Assembly (NCBI GenBank): GCA_035289145.1
Contig: DATDXZ010000011.1
Coordinates: 1 to 14,273, forward strand
From: JACOVP01 sp035289145
GTDB taxonomy: Archaea > Nanobdellota > Nanobdellia > SCGC-AAA011-G17 > UBA489
Reading direction: 5' to 3'
Length of the DNA stretch: 14,273 nt
A program made the translations under genes and the position numbers. The notes below the pieces were generated by a model, which was not told the DNA's origin, did no database searches, and was given only the letters and a program-made list of their open reading frames with translations. Positions 7,017-13,564 of this stretch are shown here, piece after piece; position 1 is the stretch's first letter; every line of letters begins with the position of its first letter.

Positions 7017-7343
7017 TTATGCTTCAATAGGTACAGGTTTAGCCAACATCTTATTGGTTTCTTCTTTAAGAATCTCCCAGTGTAAGCGTACAAGCTTTTG
7101 GATAGTAGGATCCTGCATATTTAATCGAAAGAGCTTAGCCCTACCAATGTCCCGAGTATGAGCTACCGCCTGTTTATCTAGGAGTTTTTTCCATGCTCTG
7201 GTAAAGGACGTCCAACCAACTCCAGCTCCTTCCGCTATCTCTGTCATCGAATAGTCAAAGTCTTTGCCTAGGATAAGAAAATTCATAATTCTCACTAAAG
7301 GGGAACCTCCGAAATACTCTACAAATATGCTTTCTTCTTTCAT
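7017..7343 (-). CDS. Winged-helix transcriptional regulator-like protein
   Basis: The 108-residue protein has the layout of a small archaeal winged-helix DNA-binding protein. The N-terminal FGGSPLVRIMNFLILGKDFD forms helix 1. DYSMTEIAEGAGVGWTSFTR provides the helix-turn-helix, with WKKLLDKQAVAHTRDIGRAK as recognition helix end and wing. The C-terminal LVRLHWEILKEETNKML is a likely dimerisation helix. I recall similar small archaeal proteins annotated as MarR/ArsR-like. ATG 7343 is supported by a TATA box centred 27.5 nt upstream. Cbf5 follows on the same strand after 88 nt with its own promoter. Target and effector are unknown. Confidence 0.75.
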   Translation of the reverse strand: MKEESIFVEYFGGSPLVRIMNFLILGKDFDYSMTEIAEGAGVGWTSFTRAWKKLLDKQAVAHTRDIGRAKLFRLNMQDPTIQKLVRLHWEILKEETNKMLAKPVPIEA

Positions 7344-7366
7344 GAAGAGATATAAATCTTATGCAT

Positions 7367-7374
7367 TATATAAA
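7367..7374 (-). promoter_or_regulatory. TATA box of the winged-helix gene
   Basis: TTTATATA on the minus strand is centred 27.5 nt before ATG 7343. It lies about 45 bp from the divergent TATA box at 7413-7420, so a regulator bound between them could control both genes. Confidence 0.6.
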
Positions 7375-7412
7375 CCTTTCGAAATGAATCTTTAAGGTAT
7401 CGAATAGTAAAC

Positions 7413-7420
7413 TATAAATA
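7413..7420 (+). promoter_or_regulatory. TATA box of the 91-residue HTH-like gene
   Basis: TATAAATA is centred 26.5 nt before ATG 7443. This supports that ATG over the upstream in-frame ATG at 7428, although GGAG at 7421-7424 could serve the latter. Confidence 0.5.
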
Positions 7421-7442
7421 GGAGTTTATGTTTTATAGGTTT

Positions 7443-7718
7443 ATGGTCTCAGATGCGTTTTACGAGCAAATAAAGCTACACATACTAAGTAAACTTGTAG
7501 ATATGCGCTGTTGGATGGGAAAACACACCAATATTAACAATATGCAGAAAGGCTTACCTGGACATGCTAGAGATTCCAATGTTATAAGCAAGGTTGTCAA
7601 AGCACTCATGCAACAAGCATGGATTTTAGGGAAACCAACTCATTATGGATTAGAACTTTCATTGAATATTAAAATGAAGAAAGACATAGAACAGTATATA
7701 GATAGTAAGATGCCTTAA
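7443..7718 (+). CDS. Small archaeal winged-helix-like protein
   Basis: From ATG 7443 the product has 91 residues (96 from ATG 7428). The pattern ILSKLVDMRCWMGKHTNI, then GLPGHARDSNVISKVVKALM and LGKPTHYGLELSLN, looks like a helix-helix-recognition helix-wing fold. It resembles short archaeal proteins of unknown function with W-GGKHT and KPT-YG signatures that I recall. The C-terminal IKMKKDIEQYIDSKM is an amphipathic helix. It diverges from the winged-helix regulator at 7343 with about 100 bp between starts and converges on rpl31e. The role is unknown; DNA or RNA binding is inferred from fold and size. Confidence 0.65.
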   Translation: MVSDAFYEQIKLHILSKLVDMRCWMGKHTNINNMQKGLPGHARDSNVISKVVKALMQQAWILGKPTHYGLELSLNIKMKKDIEQYIDSKMP

Positions 7719-7779
7719 CTTTTCTAGAAAACTCTTTTCTATGAACCCATGTTAAATATATGAACTAGAAAAAGTTAGG
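7713..7779. repeat. Imperfect inverted repeat between convergent genes, possible bidirectional terminator
   Basis: CCTTAACTTTTCTAG (7713-7727) and CTAGAAAAAGTTAGG (7765-7779) are inverted copies with one-base slips, separated by 37 nt. Inside, TAGAAAA (7725-7731) and TTTTCTA (7735-7741) form a perfect 7-bp hairpin with a 3-nt loop. T-rich runs on both strands suit archaeal termination for the two converging genes. Confidence 0.45.
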
Positions 7780-7791
7780 TGTTCTGTGAAT

Positions 7792-8307
7792 TCACTTCGT
7801 CTTTTCGTGTGTTGCTTTTTGACCGTGACTGCGAATGTTCATATGCCTTTCTTTTTCCATGATCTTTTTGTCTTCTAATTTGCCTTCTTCAAGAGGATGC
7901 TTTTCCTTGTGCTGCACTTTTTCATGCGCTAGCACTTTTTTCTTCTCTTCTGCTTCAGCTTTATCATGCTCTTCTGTTTTTGTCTTTGTTACTTCAGTTA
8001 TTTTTTCAGCAGGTTTTTTACCTTTTACAATTTCTACTTTCTTTTCTTCACGAGGAGCATCTATGAGCTCAGCCCTCATCTTCTCGCCGTCTTTCCATAC
8101 ACGCACTTTTACGTGATGCGGAGGATTTTGACGACCATGTTTCATTAGTTCTTTATGCAAATGTTTGCCTAATAATACGTTTTCTGACTTTGTTTTCTTG
8201 ATCAAGAAAGCACGAGTAGCCTTAACTGCTTTTTTTGCCTTATTCCAACTAGGCACTTTCTGGAATTCTTTTCTTAACGGGATATTGAAAGTTTGTTCGT
8301 CTGCCAT
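7792..8307 (-). CDS. rpl31e: Ribosomal protein L31e with a long charged tail
   Basis: Large-subunit protein eL31, which borders the nascent-peptide exit tunnel. Residues 1-90 carry the conserved domain: FNIPLRKEFQKVPSWNKAKK near the start, then KATRAFLIKKTKSENVLLGK, and HHVKVRVWKDGEKMRAELID. The usual length is 85-95 residues, but this protein continues to 171 with a Lys/Glu/His-rich low-complexity tail (for example KTKTEEHDKAEAEEKKK). It is last in the operon rps19e, PDCD5, rpl39e, rpl31e, starting 2 nt after the rpl39e stop. The eIF6 gene that often follows in archaea is absent here. Confidence 0.9.
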   Translation of the reverse strand: MADEQTFNIPLRKEFQKVPSWNKAKKAVKATRAFLIKKTKSENVLLGKHLHKELMKHGRQNPPHHVKVRVWKDGEKMRAELIDAPREEKKVEIVKGKKPAEKITEVTKTKTEEHDKAEAEEKKKVLAHEKVQHKEKHPLEEGKLEDKKIMEKERHMNIRSHGQKATHEKTK

Positions 8308-8309
8308 AG

Positions 8310-8483
8310 TTATACCTTGATGTTATTTCTTCTGTAGGATCGCTTCACTGCTGTGTGTCTTCCTGGGTGCACACGACGCCCCTTGCCGTATATTTTTGGC
8401 ACTGTCCAAAAAGGAGCCCACTTAGTTTGACGTCCACGCTTCGCTAAGCGTTTTTTCTTACCCGGTTGTTTGAATCTTGCCAT
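8310..8483 (-). CDS. rpl39e: Ribosomal protein L39e
   Basis: A 57-residue, very basic protein (eL39) that lines the peptide exit tunnel. Translated directly from the minus strand: it opens MARFKQPGKKKRLAKRGRQT, then KWAPFWTVPKIYGKGRR, and ends KRSYRRNNIKV, matching the family's ending W/Y-RR-x-LKV. It is a few residues longer than the usual 50-51. It sits in the canonical archaeal order, 3 nt after the PDCD5 gene and 2 nt before rpl31e. An annotation filter that drops ORFs below 60 residues would miss it. Confidence 0.93.
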   Translation of the reverse strand: MARFKQPGKKKRLAKRGRQTKWAPFWTVPKIYGKGRRVHPGRHTAVKRSYRRNNIKV

Positions 8484-8486
8484 TGT

Positions 8487-8765
8487 TTATTTCCAGCTAA
8501 TTTTTGTATTTTGCTTTGGTTCTTGCAATTTCAGCAAGATTTCCTTGAACTGCGCATCATTTAGTTGTTCCTTGATTTGACCAGACTCGATGAGCTGCGC
8601 GAGGATCGTGATGATTTGTATTGCTCTTTGTGGATGTGCTGCTTTGATGTTACCATATCTGGTGATTGCGTCTTTTACGAGATATTGTTTGACTGTGGTT
8701 TCCAACATATGGACTTGTTTTTGCCACTCGACTTGTTTTTGAATATCTTCTTGACTCATGTTCAC
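8487..8765 (-). CDS. PDCD5/TFAR19-family DNA-binding protein
   Basis: Homologue of eukaryotic PDCD5 and of archaeal DNA-binding proteins of the TFAR19 family. It has 92 residues from GTG 8765 or 90 from ATG 8759. It is helical: EDIQKQVEWQKQVHMLETTV, then the family core in which YLVKDAITRYGNIKAAHPQR aligns with the usual LTPEARERLGRL-LV-P, and QIKEQLNDAQFKEILLKLQE as the last helices. The unstructured basic C-terminus seen in relatives is short here. A start at GTG 8765 overlaps the rps19e stop by 4 nt (GTGA); ATG 8759 lies just after that stop. The role in archaea is not settled. Confidence 0.85.
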   Translation of the reverse strand: MNMSQEDIQKQVEWQKQVHMLETTVKQYLVKDAITRYGNIKAAHPQRAIQIITILAQLIESGQIKEQLNDAQFKEILLKLQEPKQNTKISWK

Positions 8766-9166
8766 TTGATCTTGTCCAAAAAGCTTTTTCCTTTTGGAGC
8801 GATGACTCTTCCTTTATGCACGCCTTTTGCTTCTTGCTTAATTAATTGCTTTTGTTCTAATTGCTGTAAAATAACACGGATGATTTTTCCAGAACTTTCT
8901 TGATATGCTTCTGGTTTATGACCTCTGTTTTTCTTACTGCCATATTTTTTCTTTAATTTATTAGTGCCAATAGGACCGTGACGGTAAATCTTTCTTAGAA
9001 TAGATGCTGCACGCTTGTACCACCAGTCTTGATCTTCTGGGGGACGCTGCTTTGCATGACCTGTTTTAACAAATTTAGCCCATCCTGGCATAACTATCTC
9101 TTTCTTGAGGCTTTCTGCAGTCTTCTGGATAACTTCTTGAGGCTTTTTATCGTAGATGGTTGTCAT
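8762..9166 (-). CDS. rps19e: Ribosomal protein S19e
   Basis: Small-subunit protein eS19 of the 30S head. The 134 residues contain the family core: PGWAKFVKTGHAKQRPPEDQ, WWYKRAASILRKIYRHGPIG, LKKKYGSKKNRGHKPEAYQ, and SSGKIIRVILQQLEQKQLI near the C-terminus, ending with the usual GRVIAPKGKSFLDKI. It is the first gene of the S19e, PDCD5, L39e, L31e operon. A TATA-like box at 9201-9210 predicts a leader of about 13 nt containing AGGT, so this transcript seems to be leadered. Confidence 0.95.
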   Translation of the reverse strand: MTTIYDKKPQEVIQKTAESLKKEIVMPGWAKFVKTGHAKQRPPEDQDWWYKRAASILRKIYRHGPIGTNKLKKKYGSKKNRGHKPEAYQESSGKIIRVILQQLEQKQLIKQEAKGVHKGRVIAPKGKSFLDKIK

Positions 9167-9200
9167 AATAGTTACCTGTATAAAGAAAGGGTTTTGGATG

Positions 9201-9210
9201 CTTTAAAAAG
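9201..9210 (-). promoter_or_regulatory. TATA-like box of the rps19e operon
   Basis: CTTTTTAAAG on the minus strand is centred 39.5 nt before ATG 9166, predicting a start near 9179 and a short leader. It lies about 57 bp from the divergent TATA box at 9267-9274. Confidence 0.5.
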
Positions 9211-9266
9211 ATTTCTGTAAGGTTTTTCCTCCTTTTTAGACCTTCTTTCCCAGATTTTTAGAAATG

Positions 9267-9274
9267 TTTATATA
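9267..9274 (+). promoter_or_regulatory. TATA box of the Cys-repeat secreted protein
   Basis: TTTATATA is centred 25.5 nt before ATG 9296, implying a leaderless mRNA. Confidence 0.65.
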
Positions 9275-9295
9275 TTCCCCACTATTTTTATCATT

Positions 9296-9952
9296 ATGCA
9301 AAAGAGTGAGTGGACTATATCTTTTATTTTTTTTACAGCGATTTATGTTCTTACTTCTTTTAGCTCTTTATCAATCACAGTTTTTGCTGACAATCATACT
9401 AACATGAGCAATGGAACCCATCTTGAGTGTGTCAATCAAGCCTGTGCTCCTGTCAATAATACTCTTAACAATACTGTTGATCTTTGTACTTCTAATACTC
9501 AATGTATAAACAATACACCTGACAACCTAATTCAAGCAGTACGCGCAAATAGAACTATTACTTTTAATCTAACACATTTAGCATGCATCAACCAAGCTTG
9601 TGTTCCTGTTAGCGGCACTGGATTTGATCTTTGTACCAATAATGACAACTGCACCAATATGACTAATACTACTCATCTCGCCTGTGTCAACCGAGCATGT
9701 ACTTGGATTAACAACACTATCAATGGAACAAATATTGATGAATGTCTTATCAATTTTGATTGTGAGAACCGCACTGGCGGTGGCAACGGCAGTGATAATG
9801 GGTCTGGCAGAGGAGGGGGCGGTAGGGGAAGCGAATTCCTTCCTTTAGCACCACCTATAGCAGAACTACCACCAGCACGGCAACCCAACACTCTCTTTAG
9901 AATTATCACTCAATTCGCTAGAAGAATTACTGGACTTTTTGCAGCTAATTAA
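9296..9952 (+). CDS. Secreted Cys-repeat protein dense in N-glycosylation sequons
   Basis: The 218-residue protein has an N-terminal hydrophobic signal (about 7-31). Three repeats follow, at about 41-71, 93-121 and 126-158. Each reads THL-x-C-[VI]-N-x-x-C, a gap of 10-14 residues, then C-x5-C; cysteines are C45/C50/C64/C70, C97/C102/C113/C119 and C130/C135/C150/C156. Twelve cysteines could give two disulfides per repeat. At least a dozen N-x-S/T sequons lie among them, so heavy N-glycosylation is likely. A Gly/Ser linker (about 161-179), a Pro/Ala segment and a basic amphipathic C-terminal helix (FRIITQFARRITGLF) end the protein. Similar repeats occur in metagenomic DPANN proteins as I recall; function is unknown, probably cell surface. 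Its stop codon shares TTAA with the convergent Nudix gene. Confidence 0.8.
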   Translation: MQKSEWTISFIFFTAIYVLTSFSSLSITVFADNHTNMSNGTHLECVNQACAPVNNTLNNTVDLCTSNTQCINNTPDNLIQAVRANRTITFNLTHLACINQACVPVSGTGFDLCTNNDNCTNMTNTTHLACVNRACTWINNTINGTNIDECLINFDCENRTGGGNGSDNGSGRGGGGRGSEFLPLAPPIAELPPARQPNTLFRIITQFARRITGLFAAN

Positions 9953-10347
9953 CCTCTTACTAATTTATTCATTACTTTTACTATATTCTTATAAGCCAAC
10001 AGTTTCTGCGCCTCTTTTTGTGAAACCCATTTGTAAGCATCATGCTCCTTACTTTTATTCTTTATGATATCTATTTTTTCTTTTGCATCTATTTTAACGA
10101 GAAATGCTTTTTCTATTGCTGATCCATCTGTCAATTTAATGTTTATTGGAATATGTTTTTTTATATCTCCTCTCTCAACACCAATTTCCTCATTAATACC
10201 ACGCCTGAGAGTTTCTTCCTCACTTTCATTCTCTTCCATGGTCTCTTTCATACACTCCCAACCAGTCCATCGCAGTTTTCTATGCAGAATTAAGAATCTT
10301 CTCTGTTTCTTCTCTATTTTGTAAATTATTGCCAGAACTTTTTTCAT
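9949..10347 (-). CDS. Nudix-fold protein with an altered Nudix box
   Basis: From ATG 10347 (132 residues) the protein matches the Nudix fold: an N-terminal strand VLAIIYKIEKKQRRFLILHR, the box region beginning KETMEENESEEETLRRGINE and ending EIGV, and a late YKWVSQKEAQKLL. Aligned to G-x5-E-x7-REUxEExGU, the first Gly is Glu and the RE pair is RG, while the EE pair survives. Hydrolase activity is therefore doubtful or altered. The ATG overlaps the NFACT-R stop as ATGA; the TTG at 10365 is less likely. It is the last gene of the Rqc2/cysS operon and converges on the secreted-protein gene with a 4-nt overlap. Confidence 0.75.
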   Translation of the reverse strand: MKKVLAIIYKIEKKQRRFLILHRKLRWTGWECMKETMEENESEEETLRRGINEEIGVERGDIKKHIPINIKLTDGSAIEKAFLVKIDAKEKIDIIKNKSKEHDAYKWVSQKEAQKLLAYKNIVKVMNKLVRG

Positions 10348-11111
10348 ACTTCTTTTAGATCGCAATCTCCAGGAGGCAATGCCTGCATAACCTCATTCAA
10401 GTCAATATCTATTTTTTCTTTTTGATGAAGAAAATATCTTACTTTCTTTGCAGCATCGCTCTTTTTCATAGAACCCTGTCTTACTAAAAGCATGTTTTTA
10501 CAATGCACCTTAATCGCAGTCAATGGACCACAAAGCACCATATTGTCTTTTGTAACGCCTATTGCCAGTTCTAATGACGCTTTGAGATATGTTCGATCAC
10601 CGTAAATCATGAAAGATCCCTTAGGAAGACCAAATTCTTTTTTTACTTGATCCGGCTTAATATAATAGACATCTGCGAGACTAATGCCCGCATTCCATTG
10701 CTTTGAATTTGCTGCACAGAATATGGCTGCTTCTTCTTTTTCTTGCGCTGTTGGCTTTGCACCTTCAGTCTTTATCACTACAAATGGAGATCCTTTCAAC
10801 TGTGTGTGAAACACTAGATCATTAGGCTCTAAATATTTCTTGACAATCATATCATTCGTAGTAGCATCTCTTCCACCAATGACCAATTTTCCTTCTGAAG
10901 AAATATACCACTTGAATTTTTCGAACCAATGCTTTTTTCTTTCCACATATACTGGTTTTTTCTTTTTCAGTTCAACGTTTTGTATTTTTTTCAACGTCTC
11001 TTGATATGCTCTTTCAGCACCCTCTATCTTTTTCTTAGAGCGCTTGCCACGCTCGTAGTAATATGAGGCATTATCCTGCACTGACTTGTAAATATCTATA
11101 GTGACTTTCAT
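10344..11111 (-). CDS. NFACT-R half of NEMF/Rqc2 (coiled coil plus RNA-binding domain)
   Basis: C-terminal half of the archaeal NEMF/Rqc2/RqcH homologue, which binds 50S-peptidyl-tRNA complexes and recruits tRNA for C-terminal tailing. The 255 residues start at the segment YKSVQDNASYYYERGKRSKK, typical of the middle coiled coil (to about 50). Then comes NFACT-R (DUF814): HWFEKFKWYISSEGKLVIGG at 61-80, RDATTNDMIVKKYL, LADVYYIKPDQV and LPKGSFMIYGDRTYLKASLE. Normally this is fused to the NFACT-N domain; here that half is a separate gene upstream, with cysS between. Its ATG overlaps the cysS stop (ATGA) and its stop overlaps the Nudix start (ATGA). Confidence 0.88.
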   Translation of the reverse strand: MKVTIDIYKSVQDNASYYYERGKRSKKKIEGAERAYQETLKKIQNVELKKKKPVYVERKKHWFEKFKWYISSEGKLVIGGRDATTNDMIVKKYLEPNDLVFHTQLKGSPFVVIKTEGAKPTAQEKEEAAIFCAANSKQWNAGISLADVYYIKPDQVKKEFGLPKGSFMIYGDRTYLKASLELAIGVTKDNMVLCGPLTAIKVHCKNMLLVRQGSMKKSDAAKKVRYFLHQKEKIDIDLNEVMQALPPGDCDLKEV

Positions 11112-12484
11112 ATTTTTCTGACTTTGAATCCATTTTCACTATCTTCGATCGCGTACCCTAGCTCTTTGATCTTGTCTCTTGCCTTATCCGCCTTCTTCCA
11201 GTTCTTCTCTTTTCTTGCTTTTTCCCTTTCTTTAGCCCATTTGGTTATTTCTGTAGGTATCTTTTCAGCTTTTTGTTTCTTTGTGAGATTAAGCCCGAAT
11301 ACTTTGTTTACTTCCCTGACAATTTCCTTTTTATCAGCATCTGTCAGCGTCTCATCTTTTATTGCTTCCCAGAACGCTGCTAGCGCCATAGGCATGTTGA
11401 GATCATCATTAACAGCATCCTTGAATTTCATCTTGTATTTCTCACTTTCTTTTGTTTTCTTGCCTCTTTTTGTGAGACTTTTTATCTTCTCTCTCAAGTG
11501 ATTCAAAGCATTCTTTGCGCCTGCTAGCGCTTCCCATGAAAATGATAAAGGCATTCTGTAATGTGTTGTCAAACAAGCATACCTAAACACTTCTGGCTCG
11601 TATCCTTCTTGCTCTACTTTGGTTAATGTGAGTATATTTCCCTTTGATTTAGACATTTTTTCTTCTTTGTCGACCAAGAATTCACCATGCATCCAGATAT
11701 TTGCCAGAGGTTTGCCTGTTGCTGCCTCTGTCTGCGCAATCTCATTAGTATGATGCACTGGAATGTGATCTATACCTCCACAATGAATGTCAAATGGATT
11801 ACCCAAATATTTTTGAGCCATGGCTGAACATTCTATATGCCATCCTGGGAAGCCCTTGCCCCATGGAGATATCCATTCCATCTGCCTCTTTTCACCTACT
11901 GGAGAGAATTTCCACAAAGCGAAGTCCGTCTTATTTTTTTTACCACGAACATCTACCCGAGCACCCTCTTGTAAGCCTTGAATGTCTAATTTTGCCAATT
12001 TACCATAATCTTTCAGCTTACTTGTATCAAAATAAACACCATCATCAATTTTGTAAGTATATTTTTTCTTTTCCAATTGTTTAATCAACTCGACTTGCTC
12101 CTTGATATGATCTGTAGCTCTACACCATTTTGTCGGAGGTAATATATTTAATTTCCTCATATCTTGCTGGAATGCTTTGGTGTAGAATTCTGCGATTTGC
12201 CAAGCAGTTTTGTTTTCTCGTTTCGCGCCGAGCTCCATTTTATCTTCTCCACTGTCTTGATCTGATGTGAGATGACCGACATCCGTGATGTTCATGACAT
12301 GGTTTACCTTAAAACCATCATAGATTAGAGTTCTTTTTAGGAGATCTTCGAAGATGTACGTGCGGAGATTGCCGATGTGGGCATAATTATAGACTGTAGG
12401 TCCGCAAGCCCATAAACTAATCACTCCTTTTTTGATAGGTTGCAGCTCTTCTTTCTTTCTCGTTAACGTGTTGAAAATTTTCAT
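11108..12484 (-). CDS. cysS: Cysteinyl-tRNA synthetase
   Basis: Class I synthetase joining Cys to tRNA-Cys. All signatures are present in 458 residues: zinc ligand C27 in LWACGPTVYNYAHIGN with HIGN at 36-39, WHIECSAMAQ with zinc ligand C219, HCGGIDH then VHHTNE (about 243-248) as the remaining zinc site, and KMSKS at 276-280. The C-terminal helical domain is rich in Lys and about normal in length. It appears functional. It lies between the two halves of a split Rqc2/NEMF, with an ATGA overlap on both sides, so translation of the three is probably coupled. Presence of cysS argues against sole dependence on the SepRS/SepCysS route. Confidence 0.96.
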   Translation of the reverse strand: MKIFNTLTRKKEELQPIKKGVISLWACGPTVYNYAHIGNLRTYIFEDLLKRTLIYDGFKVNHVMNITDVGHLTSDQDSGEDKMELGAKRENKTAWQIAEFYTKAFQQDMRKLNILPPTKWCRATDHIKEQVELIKQLEKKKYTYKIDDGVYFDTSKLKDYGKLAKLDIQGLQEGARVDVRGKKNKTDFALWKFSPVGEKRQMEWISPWGKGFPGWHIECSAMAQKYLGNPFDIHCGGIDHIPVHHTNEIAQTEAATGKPLANIWMHGEFLVDKEEKMSKSKGNILTLTKVEQEGYEPEVFRYACLTTHYRMPLSFSWEALAGAKNALNHLREKIKSLTKRGKKTKESEKYKMKFKDAVNDDLNMPMALAAFWEAIKDETLTDADKKEIVREVNKVFGLNLTKKQKAEKIPTEITKWAKEREKARKEKNWKKADKARDKIKELGYAIEDSENGFKVRKI

Positions 12485-13533
12485 AGTTCTATAATAATCT
12501 TTCCCTCTGCTTTTTTCATCTCTAGAATTCTTTTATCTTGCACTTTCCATTTCTTTTCCCGTACTTCCTTGATGAGAGCATCTATTTCTCCATATTCTGC
12601 GTAGATCATGTCTCCAATTTTTTTAAAGTCTTCTGTTTCTTTTTTTAATTGAGCGATTTGTTCTAACTGCAACTTTGCTAATTCTTCTAGCTTTTCTTTT
12701 TCCTCTTGTTTTTCAACTACTTCTTCACCAAAGTTTTTTTCATAAGATTCAAGAGCTTCACTAATCGTGTTAAAGTATTGTTTTGCTATATCAGGTTCAG
12801 ATACCATATCAATGGGAACGATTTCTTGCTGTTTTAATCCCTTAGCAATCATATGCGGCCGGAGTTTTTTGCTTTCCAAGCTTTGAATACTTTTCCATAC
12901 TTTGATCGTGTCAATCCTTCTTACTCGCTTATCTATTTTTGCCAGGGCACAGACTTCTTCAGCGTACTTTCCACCCAAAGCGAAATCTGTAGCGAGAACC
13001 TTGACTGCACTCTCCTTGTCACTCTCGTTATACCTAGTTCTGAATTCCTCTTCAGATAACTTGAAAGGGTTGATTGTTGGAGGAGGATAGATGTAGACTC
13101 TTCCTTTTTCTAAGGTCCGATGTTTCCACTCTTGTCTTTCTAATATTACTGTTATTTTTCCATCTTTATCTATTAAAATTACGTTTCCCTTACTGAATAA
13201 TTCTAAAATCAACCTGTAATCATTGGAAAATTTTACCTCTATAATACGCTCAAGCTCTGCCTGGACTACTTCCACTACTCTTGCCTGTCTCAAATATTTC
13301 CTTAACGCCATAGAGAATGACGTTGGAGTTTCTTTTGTTTCTCCTTTTTCTTTTGCAAGATATGCCGCCTGACCTGCTACAATTTTTAAAAGCTTCTTTC
13401 CAGCTCCAGAACTGTGCAATGCGAGCATGACTTCTTTTTCCCCTGTCTGATAGACCTTTTCTACGATAGTGTTCTCTAGCTCTTTGAGCTCTCTTACTAG
13501 ATACTTCACATCCAATCCAGACAGGCTAATCAT
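12481..13533 (-). CDS. NFACT-N half of NEMF/Rqc2
   Basis: N-terminal half of the ribosome-quality-control factor. In 350 residues it shows LSGLDVKYLVRELKELENTI (conserved D8), SFSMALRKYLRQARVVEV at about 72-89, the position of the family Asp-Arg pair occupied by E95-R96, ELFSKGNVILIDKDGKI at 111-127 and RVYIYPPPTINPF near 150. A helix-hairpin-helix-like region (about 160-230) and a Glu/Lys-rich coiled coil (about 270-340) follow. The frame then ends at KAEGKIIIEL, where fused homologues continue into the second coiled coil and NFACT-R. With the other half the total is 605 residues, near a normal single-chain archaeal homologue. ATG 13533 has a TATA-like box 26.5 nt upstream. Confidence 0.88.
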   Translation of the reverse strand: MISLSGLDVKYLVRELKELENTIVEKVYQTGEKEVMLALHSSGAGKKLLKIVAGQAAYLAKEKGETKETPTSFSMALRKYLRQARVVEVVQAELERIIEVKFSNDYRLILELFSKGNVILIDKDGKITVILERQEWKHRTLEKGRVYIYPPPTINPFKLSEEEFRTRYNESDKESAVKVLATDFALGGKYAEEVCALAKIDKRVRRIDTIKVWKSIQSLESKKLRPHMIAKGLKQQEIVPIDMVSEPDIAKQYFNTISEALESYEKNFGEEVVEKQEEKEKLEELAKLQLEQIAQLKKETEDFKKIGDMIYAEYGEIDALIKEVREKKWKVQDKRILEMKKAEGKIIIEL

Positions 13534-13555
13534 AGCAAGAACAAGTATTTCTTCC

Positions 13556-13563
13556 TTTAAAAA
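13556..13563 (-). promoter_or_regulatory. TATA-like box of the Rqc2/cysS operon
   Basis: TTTTTAAA on the minus strand is centred 26.5 nt before ATG 13533, just after the end of the pilin-like gene. It would give the overlapping operon its own leaderless transcript. Confidence 0.5.
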
Positions 13564-13564
13564 G

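Noticed and set aside
7835..8116. 93-codon plus-strand Ser/Phe-rich frame opposite the L31e tail
   Set aside because: It arises from antisense of the Lys/Glu repeats; no TATA box or SD at its start.
11124..11501. 125-codon plus-strand frame opposite the end of cysS
   Set aside because: The hydrophobic Ser/Leu/Phe composition is the antisense of a Lys/Glu-rich helical domain; no start signals.
10344..13533. The two NFACT halves as one gene broken by cysS insertion with loss of function
   Set aside because: Each half has a proper start and stop, the ATGA overlaps are precise, and domain motifs are intact in both, so a functional split is more likely than decay.
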